Below, piece after piece: positions 25,295 through 33,363 of a DNA stretch of 36,955 nt. Each line of letters starts with the position of its first letter. The stretch's first letter is position 1. The position numbers were made by a program, and so were the translations under genes. Source of the stretch: Desulfovibrionaceae bacterium (lineage in GTDB: Bacteria; Desulfobacterota; Desulfovibrionia; Desulfovibrionales; Desulfovibrionaceae); NCBI GenBank assembly GCA_017454105.1, contig JAFTDR010000188.1, positions 1 through 36,955 of the forward strand, given 5' to 3'. Under the pieces are notes generated by a model. That model made no database searches. It was not told the DNA's origin and saw only the letters and a program-made list of their open reading frames with translations.

Positions 25295-27352
25295 ATGCAA
25301 GTTCCACTGGATAGGCAGCGTACCTTTGCCGTGGTTGGTACAGGTGGATGTGGTAAGACCTCGCTTGTTGAGATGCTTTTGTTCGACAGCGGTGCAATTA
25401 CCCGCTTGGGTGCCATTGAGGGTGGCACCACAACCATGGATTTTGAGCCTGAGGAAGTTCGCAGACGGGGATCCATTCAACCCGCAGTCGCTACGTGGCT
25501 CTGGAACAAGGAACGGCATTTTGTTCTGGACATTCCCGGTGACGGCAATTTTACCGGAGATCTTGATCTTCTCCTCCGCGGTGTGGATGGGGTCCTCTTT
25601 GTGATTGACGCAGTGGACGGTGTGCGTCCCCTGACAAAGAAGTTCTGGCATTCTGTCCAGGAGGCCGGTCTCCCAGCGCTCGTGGTTATCAATAAGATGG
25701 ATCGGGACAGGGCGGATTTCCACAAGGCCTTTGACAGTCTCGCCCCTCTTGGGATCAAGACTGTCGCGATGGCTCTGCCCATAGTGCAGGACGGGGTCTT
25801 CACAGGCTATGTCGATATTCTGCGGCACAAGGCCTTTGCCTACGGCGAGAACGGAACGACCTCTGAGACCACCATTCCGCCGAAGCTTGAGGACGATGTC
25901 ACTCTTCTGCACGATGTGACGATTGAGAACATAGCTGAGAGTTCCGAAGAACTTATGGAGAAATACCTGGACGAAGGGAGTCTCTCTGCGGAGGATCTTG
26001 AGCAGGGCCTGCGTCTTGGCGTGCAGAAGGGCGAACTCACTCCAGTGCTTATCGCCTCAGCCCTTGAAAACAAGGGGGGCACAATGCTCCTCGATGCAGT
26101 GGCAGCCCTTCTCCCCTCACCCCTCTCGCGCCCGGCCTTTACCGCTACGGACGGAGGGACACGCGCCTCCGATCCCAATGGACCTCTCGCCTGCTTTGTT
26201 GTCAAGACCATGACCGATCCCTTCTCAGGCCAGCTTTCGCTTCTGCGTGTGCTTTCGGGCACTTTGTCGGGCGATGTGACGCTTAAGAATATGCGGACAG
26301 GTGAGAATGAGCGTCTTGGGAGCTTGCTCTACCTAAAAGGCAAGGAGCAGATTGCCTGCAAGGAGGAGGTTGGCCCAGGAGCCCTTGTGGCTGTGGCCAA
26401 GCTCAAAGACACCAAGACAGGCGATACCCTCTGCGATGAGAAGGCCCCCTTTGCCCTCGCTGTGCCCGATTTGCCGCCGCAGCTTATCACCTATGCTCTT
26501 GCGCCGAAAGAGAAAGGCGAGGAGGATAAGGTCTACTCGGCAATGCAGCGTCTCTTAGATGAGGATATAACGCTTAAGCTTGGCCGCGACGACGAGAGTG
26601 CCGACATCCTTCTCTCTGGCATGGGCCAGCTGCATATCGAGATGGCTGTTGAGAAGGCGAAGCGCCGCTACAAGATTGATATTATTCTCAAGACCCCCAA
26701 GGTCCCCTACAGAGAGACTGTGCGCGGCCGCTGTCAGGTCCAGGGACGCCACAAGAAACAGTCCGGCGGCCGCGGCCAGTTCGGCGACTGCTGGATTGAG
26801 CTTGAGGGTATGCCCCGCGGATCGGGCTATAGTTTCGAGGACGCGATTGTCGGCGGCGCAATTCCAAGGCAGTATATCCCGGCTATCGATAAGGGAATAC
26901 AGGAAGCGGCGGCCCGCGGATTTCTGGCCGGCTGCCCTGTTGTCGACTTCCGCGTCAAGCTCTATGACGGGAGCTATCACACGGTCGACTCTTCGGAAAT
27001 GGCCTTTAAGGTCGCAGGCTCAATTGCCTTTAAGAAGGCGCTTGAGTCCCTCAAGGTTGTTTTGCTTGAGCCTATTGTCCTGCTCACCGTGTCCATTCCA
27101 GACGAGTGCATGGGGGATGTCATAGGCGATCTCTCTTCGCGCAGAGGGAAGGTCTTAGGCTCCGATTCCCGGGCCGGACTCACTGAAATCAAGGCCCATG
27201 TGCCTATGAGCGAAGTGCTGCGCTATGCGCCCGACCTTCGCTCTATGACAGGCGGGCAGGGCTTCTTCACCATGGAATTTGACCATTACGAGGAAGCGCC
27301 ACAGCCTGTTGCCGAGCAAGTCATCAAGGCTCACGAGCATAAAGCGGAATAG
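25295..27352 (+). CDS. Elongation factor G-like translational GTPase
   Basis: A 685-residue EF-G-like protein of the fusA2 type. The G domain has G1 VVGTGGCGKTS (about 14-24), G2 in GGTTTMDFEPEE, G3 DIPGDGNF (usual DTPG) and G4 NKMDRDR (about 134). Domain II, the III/V ferredoxin folds and domain IV follow, including GMGQLHIEMAVEK, KTPKVPYRETV and the HKKQSGGRGQFGDCW loop typical of EF-G domain IV. EF-G-like paralogues may act in ribosome recycling or stress translation instead of elongation. It is not in a str operon, which supports a paralogue. GGGAG precedes the ATG by 7 nt. A terminator follows at 27363. Confidence 0.93.
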   Translation: MQVPLDRQRTFAVVGTGGCGKTSLVEMLLFDSGAITRLGAIEGGTTTMDFEPEEVRRRGSIQPAVATWLWNKERHFVLDIPGDGNFTGDLDLLLRGVDGVLFVIDAVDGVRPLTKKFWHSVQEAGLPALVVINKMDRDRADFHKAFDSLAPLGIKTVAMALPIVQDGVFTGYVDILRHKAFAYGENGTTSETTIPPKLEDDVTLLHDVTIENIAESSEELMEKYLDEGSLSAEDLEQGLRLGVQKGELTPVLIASALENKGGTMLLDAVAALLPSPLSRPAFTATDGGTRASDPNGPLACFVVKTMTDPFSGQLSLLRVLSGTLSGDVTLKNMRTGENERLGSLLYLKGKEQIACKEEVGPGALVAVAKLKDTKTGDTLCDEKAPFALAVPDLPPQLITYALAPKEKGEEDKVYSAMQRLLDEDITLKLGRDDESADILLSGMGQLHIEMAVEKAKRRYKIDIILKTPKVPYRETVRGRCQVQGRHKKQSGGRGQFGDCWIELEGMPRGSGYSFEDAIVGGAIPRQYIPAIDKGIQEAAARGFLAGCPVVDFRVKLYDGSYHTVDSSEMAFKVAGSIAFKKALESLKVVLLEPIVLLTVSIPDECMGDVIGDLSSRRGKVLGSDSRAGLTEIKAHVPMSEVLRYAPDLRSMTGGQGFFTMEFDHYEEAPQPVAEQVIKAHEHKAE

Positions 27353-27362
27353 TGTTTTTTTC

Positions 27363-27400
27363 TGTGCGGTCTCCTCAAGGCGGCCGCACATTTTCTTTTT
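27363..27400 (+). terminator. Intrinsic terminator after the EF-G-like gene
   Basis: TGTGCGG (27363-27369) pairs with CCGCACA (27384-27390), loop 14 nt, then TTTTCTTTTT. It lies 10 nt after the stop and 12 nt before the next start. Confidence 0.85.
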
Positions 27401-27411
27401 AAGGTCGCACC

Positions 27412-28581
27412 ATGTCCCATACGCGTTCACACCAGATTTATATTCTTTATATTGGTCTTCTTGCGCTCATTGTTTTTTCCTACGCGCTCATGTACGCCCC
27501 CCAGCCCATGTTTACAAGCATAGCGAGCGATCTTTCTGTTGATCCGGCTGTCTGCGGGCTTCTGATCTCGGTTTTCATGCTTGCCCTCTGTGTCGCCCCG
27601 CTTCTTGTGCCTGGGATAGTCAGGGCTTGTGGCGTTCGGCGCGCCATTGGTGCCGCGTCGGTCGGCATTGTCCTCTCGTCTTTCGCTATACCGTATGTCA
27701 CATCCTTTGGCTGGCTCATCGCAATACGCCTCTGCCACGGTTTTCTTATGCCGATTGTGCTGACCTCCGCCATGACCTCGATTGCCTATCTTTTTAGACA
27801 TTTTGACCTTCGCCGCGCGATGGCAGGCTACGTTACGGCATCGCTTGTCGGCTCTCTTCTTGGGCGCATCGGAGGCGGGTACCTCGCGGAATTTTTTGGC
27901 TGGCAGTACGCTCTCCTTACATTTTCCCTCTGCTTTCTGCTCGCCCTCTTCTGCGTTGCAAACCAGCCAAATCCCCCGGCAACTGGAACTCTTTCCTTGT
28001 CATCCTATGCAACGGTCTTACGGCAGAAGGGGGTTCCGGGACTGCTTTTCATTGAGGCCTGTGGGATCTTCACCTTCGCGGCCTTGGGCAATGTACTGCC
28101 GCTTAGAATAAGCGAGCTTGTGAGCGGTGTGAGTGAAGGCGCAATAGGCATGATGTATCTTGGCTATTCGGTCGGTCTTCTCGCCTCACTCATTATCAAG
28201 CCCCTATCCCGTCTTTTTGGTTCAACCGCGCGCCTTCTTCTTTTCGGATCGGCCTTCTACCTTGTAAGCCTTGTGACCCTCCTTCCAGACTCCCTCCTCA
28301 TTCTCTTTACCGGCATCTGGTGTGTGGCCTTCGGTGAGTTCGTTGTCCACGCCCTCTCTCCAGGCTTAATCAATCAGTTCGGCACAAAGAGCCATGAGTG
28401 TGACAGGTCCATGGTGAACGGCCTTTTTCTCTCCTGCTACTATCTGGGCGGCGTTGCCGGATCGATTATTCCAGGTTTTCTCTACACAGCGATCGGCTGG
28501 CCCGCTGTTCTGCTCTGTCTTTTTCTTGTCCAGGGCGCGGCCCTGTTTCAGGTTTTGCGCACACGGAGGCTTGTTGTGTAG
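27412..28581 (+). CDS. MFS transporter, YnfM-like
   Basis: A 389-residue, 12-helix major facilitator. The region YAPQPMFTSIASDLSVDPAVCGLLISVFMLALCV and the GFLMPIVLTSAMTSIAYLF segment recall the YnfM/sugar-efflux-like group, and GRIGGGYLAEFFGW is the motif region between helices 4 and 5. Substrate unknown. It starts 12 nt after the terminator of the EF-G-like gene. The stop TAG at 28579-28581 is completed by the first base of the small insertion (G of the inverted repeat); the undisturbed site would also have read TAG, so the protein is unaffected. Confidence 0.85.
   Translation: MSHTRSHQIYILYIGLLALIVFSYALMYAPQPMFTSIASDLSVDPAVCGLLISVFMLALCVAPLLVPGIVRACGVRRAIGAASVGIVLSSFAIPYVTSFGWLIAIRLCHGFLMPIVLTSAMTSIAYLFRHFDLRRAMAGYVTASLVGSLLGRIGGGYLAEFFGWQYALLTFSLCFLLALFCVANQPNPPATGTLSLSSYATVLRQKGVPGLLFIEACGIFTFAALGNVLPLRISELVSGVSEGAIGMMYLGYSVGLLASLIIKPLSRLFGSTARLLLFGSAFYLVSLVTLLPDSLLILFTGIWCVAFGEFVVHALSPGLINQFGTKSHECDRSMVNGLFLSCYYLGGVAGSIIPGFLYTAIGWPAVLLCLFLVQGAALFQVLRTRRLVV
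28573..28580 (+). repeat. Left target-site duplication
   Basis: GTTGTGTA, 8 bp, immediately left of the element at the last codons of the MFS gene. Repeated perfectly at 28684-28691. Confidence 0.85.
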
Positions 28582-28683
28582 TATTCGCTCACGGGGGGAC
28601 AGTGAAATGCACCTTTCAGACGACTCTCAAGCTCTCTCTCCAACGGAAGAATGCGGATTAACTGTTGACCCGTGAGCGGATAC
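28581..28683. mobile_element. 103-bp MITE-like element with 15-bp terminal inverted repeats
   Basis: GTATTCGCTCACGGG at the left end and the reverse complement of GTATCCGCTCACGGG at the right end match at 14 of 15 positions. ACAGT recurs three bases further in on both arms. An 8-bp direct repeat GTTGTGTA flanks the element exactly (28573-28580, 28684-28691), the hallmark of target duplication. It has no coding capacity for a transposase. Ends that start with GTA and 8-bp duplications are compatible with mobilisation by an IS66-family enzyme, but the partner is not in the window. Confidence 0.85.
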
Positions 28684-28691
28684 GTTGTGTA
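28684..28691 (+). repeat. Right target-site duplication
   Basis: GTTGTGTA, 8 bp, immediately right of the element, identical to 28573-28580. Confidence 0.85.
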
Positions 28692-28734
28692 GGGTGCGCC
28701 GTGGGAGTAAAATAAAAATGTTATGTCAAATTTA

Positions 28735-28762
28735 TTGACAGATGCGCAAACGGATATATAGT
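28735..28762 (+). promoter_or_regulatory. Near-consensus sigma-70 promoter pointing antisense to the dehydrogenase gene
   Basis: -35 TTGACA (28735-28740), a 16-bp spacer, -10 TATAGT (28757-28762, 5 of 6). A/T-rich sequence upstream (28708-28734) could serve as an UP element. Transcription would start near 28770 and read into the 3' end of the minus-strand dehydrogenase gene. No plus-strand gene follows. Confidence 0.55.
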
Positions 28763-28776
28763 TCATATGGAGAGGA

Positions 28777-28796
28777 CCGCGGCGCATGCGCCGCGG
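28777..28796 (-). terminator. 20-bp perfect palindrome after the dehydrogenase gene
   Basis: CCGCGGCG-CATG-CGCCGCGG, 11 nt after the dehydrogenase stop on the minus strand. Very stable, but no T tract follows, so it may be a stability hairpin rather than a true terminator. Confidence 0.5.
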
Positions 28797-28807
28797 AAGA
28801 TTTCTGT

Positions 28808-29770
28808 CTATGGGTGCACGCCATTCACAACGCATGTCGGGTTTCCCGCAAACCAGTGAACAATATTGTCGCGGGTGCGGTCGATTATGCGCTGTCTTGC
28901 CTGCGTTGTGGCCCAGGCCATATGCGGCGTGATCAGTGTGTTTGGGGCGCAAAGCAAGGGATTGTCCGGCTTGGGCGGCTCGACTGCGAGGACGTCTGTG
29001 CCGAGGCCGCCGATCTTTCCGCTTTGAAGCGCGGCCGCGCAGGCCTCTTCGTCGATGAGCGGCCCGCGGGCCGTGTTGATGATGAGAACGCCATCTTTCA
29101 TGCGCTGAATTGTCTCTGCATTGATCAGGCCTCGTGTCTCTTCGGTGAGTGGGCAGTGGAGACTCAGCACATCGGAGGAGGCGAAGAGTTCGTCGCGGGA
29201 TACGAAGGCAAAGGGACTGTAGGCGGGAACATCGGCGTTTTTACGCTTCTCTGTAAGAACGCGCATGCCGAAGGCGTGAGCAAGCTCGCCCACGCGGCGG
29301 CCGATTCGCCCAAAGCCGATAATGCCCATGGTTGAGCCAGAAAGGCAGCGGGGACTTTTCTCCCAGTAGCACCATGTGCCGGCCCATTTGCCGCGTTTGA
29401 CGGACTCGCTGTGGAGCGTTGTGTTGTGACAGAGTTCAAGGAGCAGTGTCATGGCGTGTTCAGCGACATCTGGGACGCCGTAGGCCACGACATTGGTGAC
29501 CGGAATATTTTTTTGCGCAAAAGCCTTGGTGTCGACATTGTCGTAGCCTGTCGCAAGGAGCCCTATGAAGCGCACGTGCGAGAGGGCGTCCACAAGATGC
29601 CCGTCCAGGCGCACTTTATTGACAAGGACCACATCGGCGTGAAGACAGCGCTCGACAATTGCCTCGGGCTGTGTTTCGGGATAGACACAGAGTGTGCCGA
29701 TCGCCTCTAGAGGCGCCCAGGAGATGTCTCCAGGATTGAGGACTGCGCCGTCGAGAACTACAATGTTCAT
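28808..29770 (-). CDS. D-2-hydroxyacid dehydrogenase (glycerate dehydrogenase-like)
   Basis: A 320-residue NAD-dependent enzyme that interconverts 2-oxo and D-2-hydroxy acids, such as hydroxypyruvate and D-glycerate. The N-terminal substrate domain is VVLDGAVLNPGDISW onward. The NAD site is MGIIGFGRIGRRVG (about 146-159) and NTARGPLIDE contains the catalytic Arg. LGTDVLAVEPP and LITPHMAW (catalytic His) follow. The start at 29770 has AGGAGG about 12 nt upstream; the longer frame upstream is shadow sequence. It stands alone, with a strong opposing promoter at its 3' end. The exact substrate is not determined by sequence. Confidence 0.92.
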   Translation of the reverse strand: MNIVVLDGAVLNPGDISWAPLEAIGTLCVYPETQPEAIVERCLHADVVLVNKVRLDGHLVDALSHVRFIGLLATGYDNVDTKAFAQKNIPVTNVVAYGVPDVAEHAMTLLLELCHNTTLHSESVKRGKWAGTWCYWEKSPRCLSGSTMGIIGFGRIGRRVGELAHAFGMRVLTEKRKNADVPAYSPFAFVSRDELFASSDVLSLHCPLTEETRGLINAETIQRMKDGVLIINTARGPLIDEEACAAALQSGKIGGLGTDVLAVEPPKPDNPLLCAPNTLITPHMAWATTQARQRIIDRTRDNIVHWFAGNPTCVVNGVHP

Positions 29771-30176
29771 AGCGTATTTTTGCCTCCTTGTTTGAACCAG
29801 AAAATTTCCGGCATTTCGCCTACGAGACGAAATAGCCACTGTCTGCTGGTTTTTCAAGTTTTGAGAGTGATTTCTAGCACGCGATTTTCTGCTGCATAGA
29901 TGTACTGTTGGGAGAGGGGAACTTGTGCAGGGTTGCCGCTGCGTGTCTTTCTGTATCGTGTCATTTTTTTGCGCGTATGTACGCTCCTGTTGTGTCTCAT
30001 GGTGGTTGACAGAGGCACTTCTTTTTTGACAAGACATCAGTTGGGAATTGGGCTCTTTGTTCGGCCAGGGGCGTTTTCAGTTCGAAAGTCCTTCTTGACC
30101 GATGCTTGTTCGTAGGATACTGTACCGTACTTTACTGTATCTGTACACATTTTTACTTAAGATAGCGGGTTCTTGT
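29771..30176. other. Divergent intergenic region upstream of dehydrogenase and hflK
   Basis: About 400 bp without a gene. It holds a hairpin ATTTCG/CGAAAT (about 29813-29833) in the dehydrogenase leader, two unpaired TTGACA hexamers at about 30006 and 30036, and the candidate hflK promoter below. No small gene is supported. Confidence 0.5.
30095..30123 (+). promoter_or_regulatory. Candidate hflK promoter
   Basis: TTGACC (30095-30100), 17-bp spacer, TACTGT (30118-30123, 3 of 6). The -10 is poor, so this is a low-confidence assignment. It would give a leader of about 45 nt. Confidence 0.3.
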
Positions 30177-31319
30177 ATGACGTGGGATTGGGATAAACTG
30201 CAGGAAAAACGGAAGCGTAACCAGCAAAATGGAAAACAGACACCTCCTGAGCCCGAGGATTCCTTTGAAGAGGATGACGATGATGAGGAATTCGACCAAA
30301 GGGAGCAGGAGAGACGGCCAAACGGACCCAGGCAGCCGCGTTTTGAGGCGCGCCTGCAGTTGCCAAGCGGAAAAGGTCTGCTCGCCATCTTGATCGTCGG
30401 GCTTGGCATCTGGCTTTTAAGCGGCATCTACATTGTCAATCCTGATGAGCAGGGGATTGTCCTGCGTTTTGGCTGCTACGACCGGACAGAGGAGGCCGGA
30501 CCGCATTACGCGCTTCCCTATCCGATTGAGCAGGTGTACAAGCCGAAGGTGACGCAGATTATGCGCTGCGAGGTCGGTTTCCGCTCTGTCGGCCAGCAGA
30601 CAACCTTTCAGCAGGGGCAGGTGCGCACCATGCCTGAAGAGGCGTCCATGCTCACAGGCGACGAGAATATCGTGAATGTACAGTTCAGTGTGCAGTACAA
30701 GATCAGCAACCCTGTTGAATATCTGTTCAATGTCGTGGATCAGGCCTCCCTTGTCCGCAATGCGGCTGAGGCCGCTATGCGCGAAGTGATCGGCAACAGT
30801 CAGATCGATAGCGCCATAACCGACGGCAAACTCAAAATCCAGAATGACGCAACCCATCTTCTCCAGCAAATCTTAAATCGGTATGCCGCGGGTGTGCAGA
30901 TTATCGCAGTCCAGCTTCAGGATGTGCATCCCCCGAAGGATGTCATTGACGCGTTCAAGGATGTTGCGAGCGCAAGAGAGGATAAGAGCCGCATCATTAA
31001 CGAGGCTGAAGCCTACAGAAATGAACTCTTGCCCAAGGCGCGCGGTCAGGCAGCCGCCATACGCAATGCCGCCGAGGCCTACGCAGCCCAGCGCATCCAG
31101 ACAGCCATTGGTGAATCGGCGCGTTTCGACGCTCTGCGCGTAGAGCATCAGAAGGCGCCCAAGGTGACAGAGCAGCGGCTCTATTACGAAATGGTCGAAG
31201 ATGTTCTGGCAAATTCGGAAGAGAAGGTCCTGCTAGACACTGGGGCCGCAGAGCGCGTGCTTCCCTATTTACCGCTTCCCGACATGAAGACGGATATGCG
31301 GCGGCCAGAGAAGAAATAA
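30177..31319 (+). CDS. hflK: Membrane protease modulator HflK
   Basis: A 380-residue inner-membrane SPFH-family protein. With HflC it forms a large cage around FtsH and limits its access to membrane substrates. An N-terminal acidic stretch (about 22-45, rich in Asp/Glu) precedes one TM (about 67-86). The SPFH domain begins at NPDEQGIVLRFG and includes NVQFSVQYKI and the ATHLLQQILNRYAAGVQI region. A coiled coil ends about 355, followed by a short Pro-rich tail. The start at 30177 (MTWDWDKLQEK) matches related HflK proteins; the in-frame upstream ATG at 30102 has no site. No good Shine-Dalgarno is visible. hflC follows after an unusual 239-nt gap. Confidence 0.94.
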   Translation: MTWDWDKLQEKRKRNQQNGKQTPPEPEDSFEEDDDDEEFDQREQERRPNGPRQPRFEARLQLPSGKGLLAILIVGLGIWLLSGIYIVNPDEQGIVLRFGCYDRTEEAGPHYALPYPIEQVYKPKVTQIMRCEVGFRSVGQQTTFQQGQVRTMPEEASMLTGDENIVNVQFSVQYKISNPVEYLFNVVDQASLVRNAAEAAMREVIGNSQIDSAITDGKLKIQNDATHLLQQILNRYAAGVQIIAVQLQDVHPPKDVIDAFKDVASAREDKSRIINEAEAYRNELLPKARGQAAAIRNAAEAYAAQRIQTAIGESARFDALRVEHQKAPKVTEQRLYYEMVEDVLANSEEKVLLDTGAAERVLPYLPLPDMKTDMRRPEKK

Positions 31320-31558
31320 TCTTTCTTACGTTTGCCCGAATGAGACGACGTGCATGCCCGACAGAAGCCAAACTGTTCGTACGGGTGGGCACGGCCCGCT
31401 GTACGGTATATCAAAATGGTGTCCTTCAGGGAATATCGTGGAAATACTGCCGTCTTCTTAGCAGATCCGACGGTTATTCGTAGCAATACAGGAAAAACAG
31501 CGGAGATGGCGTTTCCTCCTAGGCAGAGAAGCCTGGGTCTTCGCGCCAAAAAAAATTG
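31320..31558 (+). other. Unusual 239-nt gap between hflK and hflC
   Basis: In most bacteria hflK and hflC abut or overlap. Here 239 nt intervene, with no recognisable gene. An imperfect inverted repeat lies at about 31350-31386 (GTGCATGCCCG against CGGGTGGGCAC) and a short AGGC/GCCT hairpin at about 31520-31535. Neither has a T tract. No target duplication was found. Confidence 0.55.
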
Positions 31559-32404
31559 ATGAATAAAAGTTTACTCCCAATTATACTTATTTTTGTCGCT
31601 CTGCCTCTGCTCGCAACCCAGTCTCTCTTCACTGTCCACCAGACGCAGAAAGCGCTTGTCCTGCAGCTTGGTGATCCGCTTGATCGGGTGTATGAACCTG
31701 GTCTTCATCTCAAGCTGCCATTCATCCAGAATGTCGTCTTTTTCGATGCGCGCGTTTTGGACTACGAGGCCCGTTCGCGCGAGGCCTTTACCGTTGACAA
31801 AAAGGCCATTGTTCTCGATAACTACGCGCGCTGGAAAATCACTGAGCCTCTCCAGTTTTACCGCACAATGCGTTCTATTCCAGGAGCGCAGGCCCGCTTA
31901 GACGACGTTGTCTACTCACAGCTTAGGGCCCTTGTCGGCGCCTATACGCTCACCCAGGTCGTCTCCTCGCACAGGGCGGCCATTATGACGGAAGTGACCG
32001 AAAAGGTGTCCAAGCTTATGCAGCCCTTCGGTGTTGAAGTCCTGGATGTGCGCATCAAGCGGACCGATCTGCCGGCTGAAAACCAGCGGGCTATTTTTGG
32101 CCGCATGCGCGCAGAGCGCGAGCGGCAGGCCAAGCAGTACCGCTCTGAGGGTGAGGAGGAGTCGACGCGTATTCGCTCAGACGCCGACCGCCAGAAGTCT
32201 GTGATTTTAGCCGACGCGGCGAAGGACGCGCAGGTCAAACGCGGTGAAAGTGATGCCCAGGCCGCGGCCACCTATGCGGCAGCCTACACGAAAGCACCGG
32301 AGTTTTACGCCTACTACCGCTGGCTGCAGACCATGCAGAACGCTCTTAAGGAGAAAAGCAAACTCATCCTGACGGCGCCATCCCAGGTACTGAAGAAGCA
32401 ATAA
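31559..32404 (+). CDS. hflC: Membrane protease modulator HflC
   Basis: A 281-residue SPFH protein, partner of HflK. An N-terminal TM or signal anchor (about 4-22) precedes the SPFH domain, with LQLGDPLDRVYEPGLHLKLPF, the KKAIVLDNYARWKI segment and VEVLDVRIKRTDLP. The AERERQAKQYRSEGEEESTRIRSDADR coiled coil (split as AERERQAKQYRSEG and EEESTRIRSDADR) follows. The ATG at 31559 is preferred to an in-frame TTG just before it. No Shine-Dalgarno motif is visible, unlike the next genes, so translation may depend on other signals. The murein transglycosylase gene follows after 8 nt. Confidence 0.94.
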   Translation: MNKSLLPIILIFVALPLLATQSLFTVHQTQKALVLQLGDPLDRVYEPGLHLKLPFIQNVVFFDARVLDYEARSREAFTVDKKAIVLDNYARWKITEPLQFYRTMRSIPGAQARLDDVVYSQLRALVGAYTLTQVVSSHRAAIMTEVTEKVSKLMQPFGVEVLDVRIKRTDLPAENQRAIFGRMRAERERQAKQYRSEGEEESTRIRSDADRQKSVILADAAKDAQVKRGESDAQAAATYAAAYTKAPEFYAYYRWLQTMQNALKEKSKLILTAPSQVLKKQ

Positions 32405-32412
32405 GGAGAATC

Positions 32413-33348
32413 ATGAGGACAGTGTCTTCCGTTCTTTGCACACCATTTCTGTGCCTACTGCTTTTTCTGTTCATCCCGCAAGGTGAAGCGCAAGGCCAAA
32501 GCAAAATCGCCCCCGTGTGGCAGCCTCTTGTGGCGCGTCTTGAGAGGGACGGACTTTCTCACGCACAGGTGAAGGCGTATTTTGCAACACTTCCTCCGAC
32601 CATTACCCAGTCCCCCATGGGGCGGAAGATGGTCGATCTCTATAAAAAGAAGTTTTTTCCAAATCCCCCGCCAAAGCCAACAGACTACTATAAGGGCGTT
32701 GTGACACAGGAGAATGCGGCGAAGTGCAGGCGGTATCTTCGCGAGCATGCGCAGGCGTTCGAGTCAGCGGCCGCGAAATACGGTGTTTCGCCGGAGATTG
32801 CTGTGGCCCTGCTCTTTGTCGAGACAAGGCTAGGCACTGTGCTTGCCGATGTGCCCGAGAATGCCTTCTACACGCTTGCGAGCATGGCGCTCTCAAGAAA
32901 GCCGCAGGACATAGCGGCGTGGCTTCCGAAGATGCGCGGCCACGCATCGCGTCTTGCCTGGATTGAGCGGACCATGCAGCCGAGAGCTGAGTGGGCCTAC
33001 CGGAAGGTGCGGGCGCTTGTGCGCTATATGCTTGAAAACAATATCCGCCCCGAGCAGATGCCAAGTTCCATATACGGAGCCGTCGGTTTGTGCCAGTTTA
33101 TGCCGTCCAATATCCCTCTGTACGGCGCGGACGGCAACGGCGATGGCCGCATTGATCTGTTCTGCATCGATGACGCAACAGCAAGTCTCGCGAATTATCT
33201 GGCCAAGCATGGCTGGAAGCGCGACAATACCCGCGCCGAGCAGCACGCGCTGCTTATGAAATACAACCACGCCGCGGTGTATGCCAATACTATTCTTGCC
33301 CTAAGTGACCTGGTCGCGGCAACGCAGCCTCCGGTCAGAGAGCGCTAA
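32413..33348 (+). CDS. MltB-like lytic murein transglycosylase (SLT_2 type)
   Basis: A 311-residue protein with an N-terminal signal peptide (about 1-27) and no lipobox Cys; hence soluble periplasmic rather than a lipoprotein. The lytic transglycosylase domain is intact: catalytic Glu137 in LLFVETRLG, ENAFYTLASM, GAVGLCQFMPSNI and DGNGDGRIDLF, an EF-hand-like Ca site as in MltB. It cleaves peptidoglycan glycan strands to 1,6-anhydro products. Ribosome site AAGGAG precedes ATG by 6 nt. It follows hflC by 8 nt and precedes the fabF-like gene by 15 nt, so the four are probably one transcript. Confidence 0.9.
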   Translation: MRTVSSVLCTPFLCLLLFLFIPQGEAQGQSKIAPVWQPLVARLERDGLSHAQVKAYFATLPPTITQSPMGRKMVDLYKKKFFPNPPPKPTDYYKGVVTQENAAKCRRYLREHAQAFESAAAKYGVSPEIAVALLFVETRLGTVLADVPENAFYTLASMALSRKPQDIAAWLPKMRGHASRLAWIERTMQPRAEWAYRKVRALVRYMLENNIRPEQMPSSIYGAVGLCQFMPSNIPLYGADGNGDGRIDLFCIDDATASLANYLAKHGWKRDNTRAEQHALLMKYNHAAVYANTILALSDLVAATQPPVRER

Positions 33349-33363
33349 TTTTATGAGGAGGAA

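Noticed and set aside
28742..29335. A 197-codon plus-strand open frame
   Set aside because: It is antisense to the dehydrogenase, whose motifs are clear; the plus-strand translation shows no family. The promoter in front of it was recorded separately.
30006..30041. Two TTGACA hexamers upstream of hflK as promoters
   Set aside because: No acceptable -10 at 15-19 bp from either; TTGACC at 30095 is a better though weak option.
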